Source: Pseudomonas sp. FP1742 (lineage in GTDB: Bacteria > Pseudomonadota > Gammaproteobacteria > Pseudomonadales > Pseudomonadaceae). From it: DNA of 64,000 nucleotides. Where the stretch lies: the NCBI RefSeq assembly GCF_030687145.1, contig NZ_CP117460.1, forward strand, positions 186,001 through 250,000. The letters are read 5' to 3'. Of the stretch, positions 60,996 through 64,000 are shown in pieces. The position numbers and the translations under genes are program-made. Below the pieces are notes generated by a model. The model saw only the letters and a program-made list of their open reading frames with translations, did not search any database and was not told the origin of the DNA. Numbering within the stretch: the first letter of the stretch is position 1; every line of letters begins with the position of its first letter.

Positions 60996-62933
60996 ATGGA
61001 CGCTCTAATGTCAGCCACATATCGCGATGCCTTGCGTGCAACGCTGCTCTATCTGGTGCTTTCTGTAGTCTGGCTGCAGTTTAGTGGTTATTTATTGAAC
61101 AGTTTCTTCGATAACTCCACCGACCTGCTGCGCTGGCAACTGATCAACGGTTATGCCTGGGTGGCCTTCAGTGCCGGGCTTATTTTCATCGCACGGGCAC
61201 GATTGTTTCGCTGCCTGGGCGTCGGCGCCAAATTGCGTGAACGTAATGCCGACCGGGAGCGTTTGCGCCAGGCGGCAGCGGTGTTCGATTGCACCCGCGA
61301 AGGGGTCCTGGTCACCAACAGCAACGGGCTGATCGTCCATGTGAACCGGGCGTTTATCGACATCACCGGCTACCAGCGCGAAGAAGTGCTGGGGCAGCGA
61401 CCGAACATGTTCAAGTCGGGTCATCACCCACCGGCTTTTTACCAGGCGATGTTCGCGACACTCGATAGTCTCGGTGAGTGGAGCGGGGAAATCTGGAACC
61501 GTCGCAAAAGCGGCGAGATTTATCCGCAATGGCAGACGATCCGCCTTGTTCACGATGATCAGGGACGGCTCAGCCAGTACGTTGCGGTATTTTCCGACAT
61601 CAGCGCGATCAAGAACTCCGAGCATGAACTGACGCACCTGGCCCACCACGACCCGCTCACCGATCTGCCCAATCGCCTGCTGTTGACCGACCGTGCCGGG
61701 CAGGCCGTGGCCTCGGCGCAGGTGCATAAGCGCGGTTGTGCATTGCTGATGATCGACCTCGATCACTTCAAATTGATCAACGACAGTCTTGGCCACAGCG
61801 TCGGTGACCAATTGCTCAAGGCCGTGGCGGAGCGTTTGAGAGCCTTGTTCGGTCCGGGCATCACCCTGGCGCGGCTCAGTGGCGACGAGTTCGCGGTATT
61901 GGCTGAAAATTGCCCGCAACCGGGGCATGCCGCGGCGTTGGCTCAGCAGGTCGTCGATGGGCTCAAGGAGCCGTTCCAGATCGACGGGCATTCGTTGTTC
62001 ATCAACGCCAGTGTCGGCATCAGTCTGTTCCCCAGTGATGCCTTGAGTGCCGAGCAATTGTTGCGCAACGCCGACTCGGCGCTGTTCAAGGCCAAGAGCG
62101 CGGGCCGCGACGGTTATGCCCTCTATACCGAAGAGTTGACCGCACATGCCCAACAACGCGTGGAGATTGCGTTCGAGTTGCGCCGAGCACTGGAACAGCA
62201 GGAGTTGCGGGTTTATTACCAACCCGTGCACGACCTCAAGACCAGTCGCCTGATCGGCGTCGAAGCCCTGGTGCGCTGGGAGCATCCGCAGCGTGGGCTG
62301 GTGTCACCGGCTGAATTCATCCCCATTGCCGAACGCACCGGGCTGATTGCCGAGATCGATGCCTGGGTCATGCGCCAGGCCTGTCGGCAAATGTGCCAGT
62401 GGCAAGCGGTGGGCGTGGAGTTGTCATTTGTCGCGGTGAATGTCTCTTCGCGCCTGTTCGCCCGCCGCGAGTTGTATCAGCAGGTGGCTCAGGCGCTGCA
62501 CGACACCGGGCTGGATCCGGCGTATCTGGAGCTGGAAGTCACCGAAAGCGCGGTCATGGAGGACCCGGAAGTAGCCCTGGAGCAGATGCATCGGTTGCGC
62601 GAGTTGGGGGTGCGCCTGGCCATCGATGATTTCGGCACGGGCTATTCGTCGTTGCTGCGGCTCAAGCGTTTGCCGGTGCAAAAACTCAAGATCGACCAGG
62701 GATTCGTCGCGGGCTTGCCAGGTGATGAGGATGACGCGGCGATCGCGCGGGTGATCGTTGCGCTGGCGCAAAGCATGGGGATGCAAGTGCATGCCGAGGG
62801 GATCGAACAGGTCGAGCAGGCGGCTTTCCTGCTCGAGCACGACTGTGATTTGGGGCAGGGGTACTGGTTTGGGCGGCCGGTGCCGGCAGCGTCATTGGAT
62901 TGGGCTCGGGCACCGGTGATTTTCCCGCGCTGA
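60996..62933 (+). CDS. PAS-GGDEF-EAL protein, probable c-di-GMP phosphodiesterase (PipA-like)
   Basis: The product has 645 residues from ATG 60996 (ATG 61008 is an alternative). Two membrane segments (about residues 14-32 and 47-67), a PAS domain (VLVTNSNGLIVHVNRAF), then a GGDEF domain whose site reads LSGDEF, so the first Gly is lost, and a full EAL domain (EALVRWEHP, DDFGTGYSS). The likely activity is c-di-GMP hydrolysis with a regulatory GGDEF. Gene order matches PA0285 beside desA. Confidence 0.87.
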   Translation: MDALMSATYRDALRATLLYLVLSVVWLQFSGYLLNSFFDNSTDLLRWQLINGYAWVAFSAGLIFIARARLFRCLGVGAKLRERNADRERLRQAAAVFDCTREGVLVTNSNGLIVHVNRAFIDITGYQREEVLGQRPNMFKSGHHPPAFYQAMFATLDSLGEWSGEIWNRRKSGEIYPQWQTIRLVHDDQGRLSQYVAVFSDISAIKNSEHELTHLAHHDPLTDLPNRLLLTDRAGQAVASAQVHKRGCALLMIDLDHFKLINDSLGHSVGDQLLKAVAERLRALFGPGITLARLSGDEFAVLAENCPQPGHAAALAQQVVDGLKEPFQIDGHSLFINASVGISLFPSDALSAEQLLRNADSALFKAKSAGRDGYALYTEELTAHAQQRVEIAFELRRALEQQELRVYYQPVHDLKTSRLIGVEALVRWEHPQRGLVSPAEFIPIAERTGLIAEIDAWVMRQACRQMCQWQAVGVELSFVAVNVSSRLFARRELYQQVAQALHDTGLDPAYLELEVTESAVMEDPEVALEQMHRLRELGVRLAIDDFGTGYSSLLRLKRLPVQKLKIDQGFVAGLPGDEDDAAIARVIVALAQSMGMQVHAEGIEQVEQAAFLLEHDCDLGQGYWFGRPVPAASLDWARAPVIFPR

Positions 62934-63007
62934 TCAGGGACGCAGAGCGTCCCGGGCGGCATTCCCACAGGAGCATGGGAACGATCAGTATTCTGGTTAT
63001 ATAAACA

Positions 63008-63030
63008 TTCTTAAATAGTCTTTTTAAGAA
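63008..63030. promoter_or_regulatory. inverted repeat in the oscA promoter region
   Basis: TTCTTAAA / TTTAAGAA separated by 7 bases, about 80 bases upstream of oscA in an AT-rich stretch. CysB sites in sulfur-starvation promoters are often of this AT-rich, TTCTTA-like kind; the assignment is inference. Confidence 0.4.
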
Positions 63031-63110
63031 TAACCGCACCTGTCTACTATTGCTCCAAGCCTTAAGCAGTGCCGCCACTGCCGGGCACATCTCATTAAAG
63101 GAGCAGCACC

Positions 63111-63293
63111 ATGAGCGCATCCCTACGCAGTGTTGACGGGCAGGACGAAGCCACCATTTTGCGTGAAATCCAGAGTGCCCTGCGCGATCTGCGCTTCGGC
63201 GCGGTGGAAATCACCGTGCACAACGCTCAGGTGGTTCAGATCGAACGCAAAGAGAAATTCCGTTTGCAGAATCCGGGTAACAAACCGAGCTAA
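63111..63293 (+). CDS. oscA: OscA-like small protein (YezD/DUF2292 family)
   Basis: The product has 60 residues; AAAGGAG upstream of ATG 63111. DLRFGAVEITVHNAQVVQIERKEKFR is the DUF2292 pattern. OscA is a sulfur-starvation gene of Pseudomonas lying before sbp and the sulfate-transport genes, as here. Its molecular role is not established. Confidence 0.82.
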   Translation: MSASLRSVDGQDEATILREIQSALRDLRFGAVEITVHNAQVVQIERKEKFRLQNPGNKPS

Positions 63294-63294
63294 A

Positions 63295-63355
63295 AGATCG
63301 CAGCCTGCGGTGGTGCCTACAGCCGCGCAGGGGCCGCCGCAGGCCGCGATCCTTT
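63295..63355. repeat. REP-like inverted pair, second class
   Basis: gatcgcagcctgcggtggtg and the partial inverse gccgccgcaggccgcgatc; related to the copy at 59598. Confidence 0.8.
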
Positions 63356-63422
63356 CAAACAGGCAACCCGTTCCAGACCATAAGAAAAAGCCAACACACC
63401 AAGAATTCCAGGAGCTTTCACC

Positions 63423-64000
63423 ATGTCGTCGATTCGCCATTTTGCGTTGGTCGTCCTGGCCAGTGCCCTTTTTGCTGGTTCTGCGGTTGCCAAGGATTAC
63501 GAACTGCTCAATGTGTCGTATGACCCGACCCGTGAGCTGTATCAGGACTACAACGCCGAGTTCATCAACTTCTGGAAGAAAGACCACGCTGGCGACAACG
63601 TGAAAATACAGCAGTCCCATGGTGGTTCGGGCAAGCAGGGCCGGGCGGTGATCGACGGTCTGCGGGCCGACGTGGTGACCCTGGCCCTGGCCGGTGACAT
63701 CGACGAAATCGCCAAACTCGGCAAGAGCCTGCCGGTTGACTGGCAGAAGCGTCTGCCGGAGGCGAGCACGCCTTACACCTCGACCATCGTTTTCCTGGTG
63801 CGCAAGGGCAACCCGAAAGGCATCAAGGACTGGGGTGACCTGACCAAAAACGGCGTGGAGGTCATTACCCCGAACCCGAAAACTTCTGGCGGCGCACGCT
63901 GGAACTTCCTCGCGGCCTGGGCCTATGGCCTGAAAGCCAACGGCGGTAACGAAGCCAAGGCCAAAGAGTACGTGCAGACCCTGTTCAAGCATGTGCCTGT
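63423..64000 (+). CDS. sbp: sulfate ABC transporter periplasmic binding protein, N-terminal part (runs off window)
   Basis: 192 codons are visible. The signal peptide ends at GSAVAK. The mature N-terminus [24 protein letters not shown] and the segments [27 protein letters not shown] and [12 protein letters not shown] are those of the Sbp/CysP sulfate-binding family. CAGGAG precedes the ATG. Downstream cys transport genes are expected outside the window. Confidence 0.93.
   Translation, partial: MSSIRHFALVVLASALFAGSAVAKDYELLNVSYDPTRELYQDYNAEFINFWKKDHAGDNVKIQQSHGGSGKQGRAVIDGLRADVVTLALAGDIDEIAKLGKSLPVDWQKRLPEASTPYTSTIVFLVRKGNPKGIKDWGDLTKNGVEVITPNPKTSGGARWNFLAAWAYGLKANGGNEAKAKEYVQTLFKHVP

Overview
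The window looks like the chromosome of a Pseudomonas of the fluorescens group. The core genes have GC-rich codon use. The typical Pseudomonas REP inverted pairs (tgtgggagcgggcttgctcgcg and relatives) sit between genes. Gene orders such as gabD-gabT and desA/PipA-like/oscA/sbp are those of the genus.

Core region 1 (1-25.1 kb): a Nif11-like fragment and sulfotransferase-like gene; an nfeD/slipin membrane operon; YbaK-like and DUF2789 genes; a Fic protein preceded by three A-rich repeats; a marR-FUSC-DUF1656-HlyD-OMF efflux operon with translational overlaps; a DUF945/YdgA gene; a complete pgaABCD operon (PNAG-type exopolysaccharide) with a GGA-rich leader; a Rieske/FAD reductase; a PEBP-like protein; and a VWA lipoprotein-ECF sigma-putative anti-sigma unit.

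Variable region (25.1-53.6 kb): an accretion of mobile DNA beside tRNA-Arg(CCG). The left part (25.5-36.6 kb) has a broken hicAB pair, the early end of one P4-like satellite (structured leader RNA, small ORF, DUF3077 gene), a type I restriction-modification locus with a Schlafen/AlbA_2-type ATP-binding gene inside it, and a NucS-like nuclease gene. The right part (about 36.6-53.5 kb) appears to be a second P4-like satellite. It has a tyrosine integrase, PrtN- and AlpA-type regulators, a leader with a P4 CI-like immunity RNA, a primase/DUF927 helicase, 9-bp iteron arrays near both ends, and a 21-bp integrase-arm-like direct repeat at each end, 16.8 kb apart. Its cargo includes a HEPN protein and a four-gene lower-GC module (39.67-45.23 kb) of an adenine methyltransferase, a double-GHKL ATPase/histidine kinase, a receiver-domain protein and an unknown protein. 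That module is a good candidate for an undescribed defence or signalling system.

The strongest new observation concerns the two CI-like RNAs (26482-26557 and 50281-50355, minus strand). They share a 16-bp closing stem, a UUCG hairpin with compensatory changes, and a seqB loop complementary to flanking seqA and seqC. The seqB/A/C sequences differ between copies but co-vary within each copy, as expected of two immunity specificities. In both copies seqC overlaps the Shine-Dalgarno of the first small ORF.

Core region 2 (53.6-64 kb): tRNA-Arg, gabD, gabT, a receiver-HDOD protein, a PAS-GGDEF cyclase, a desA-like desaturase, a PAS-GGDEF-EAL protein, oscA and the start of sbp.
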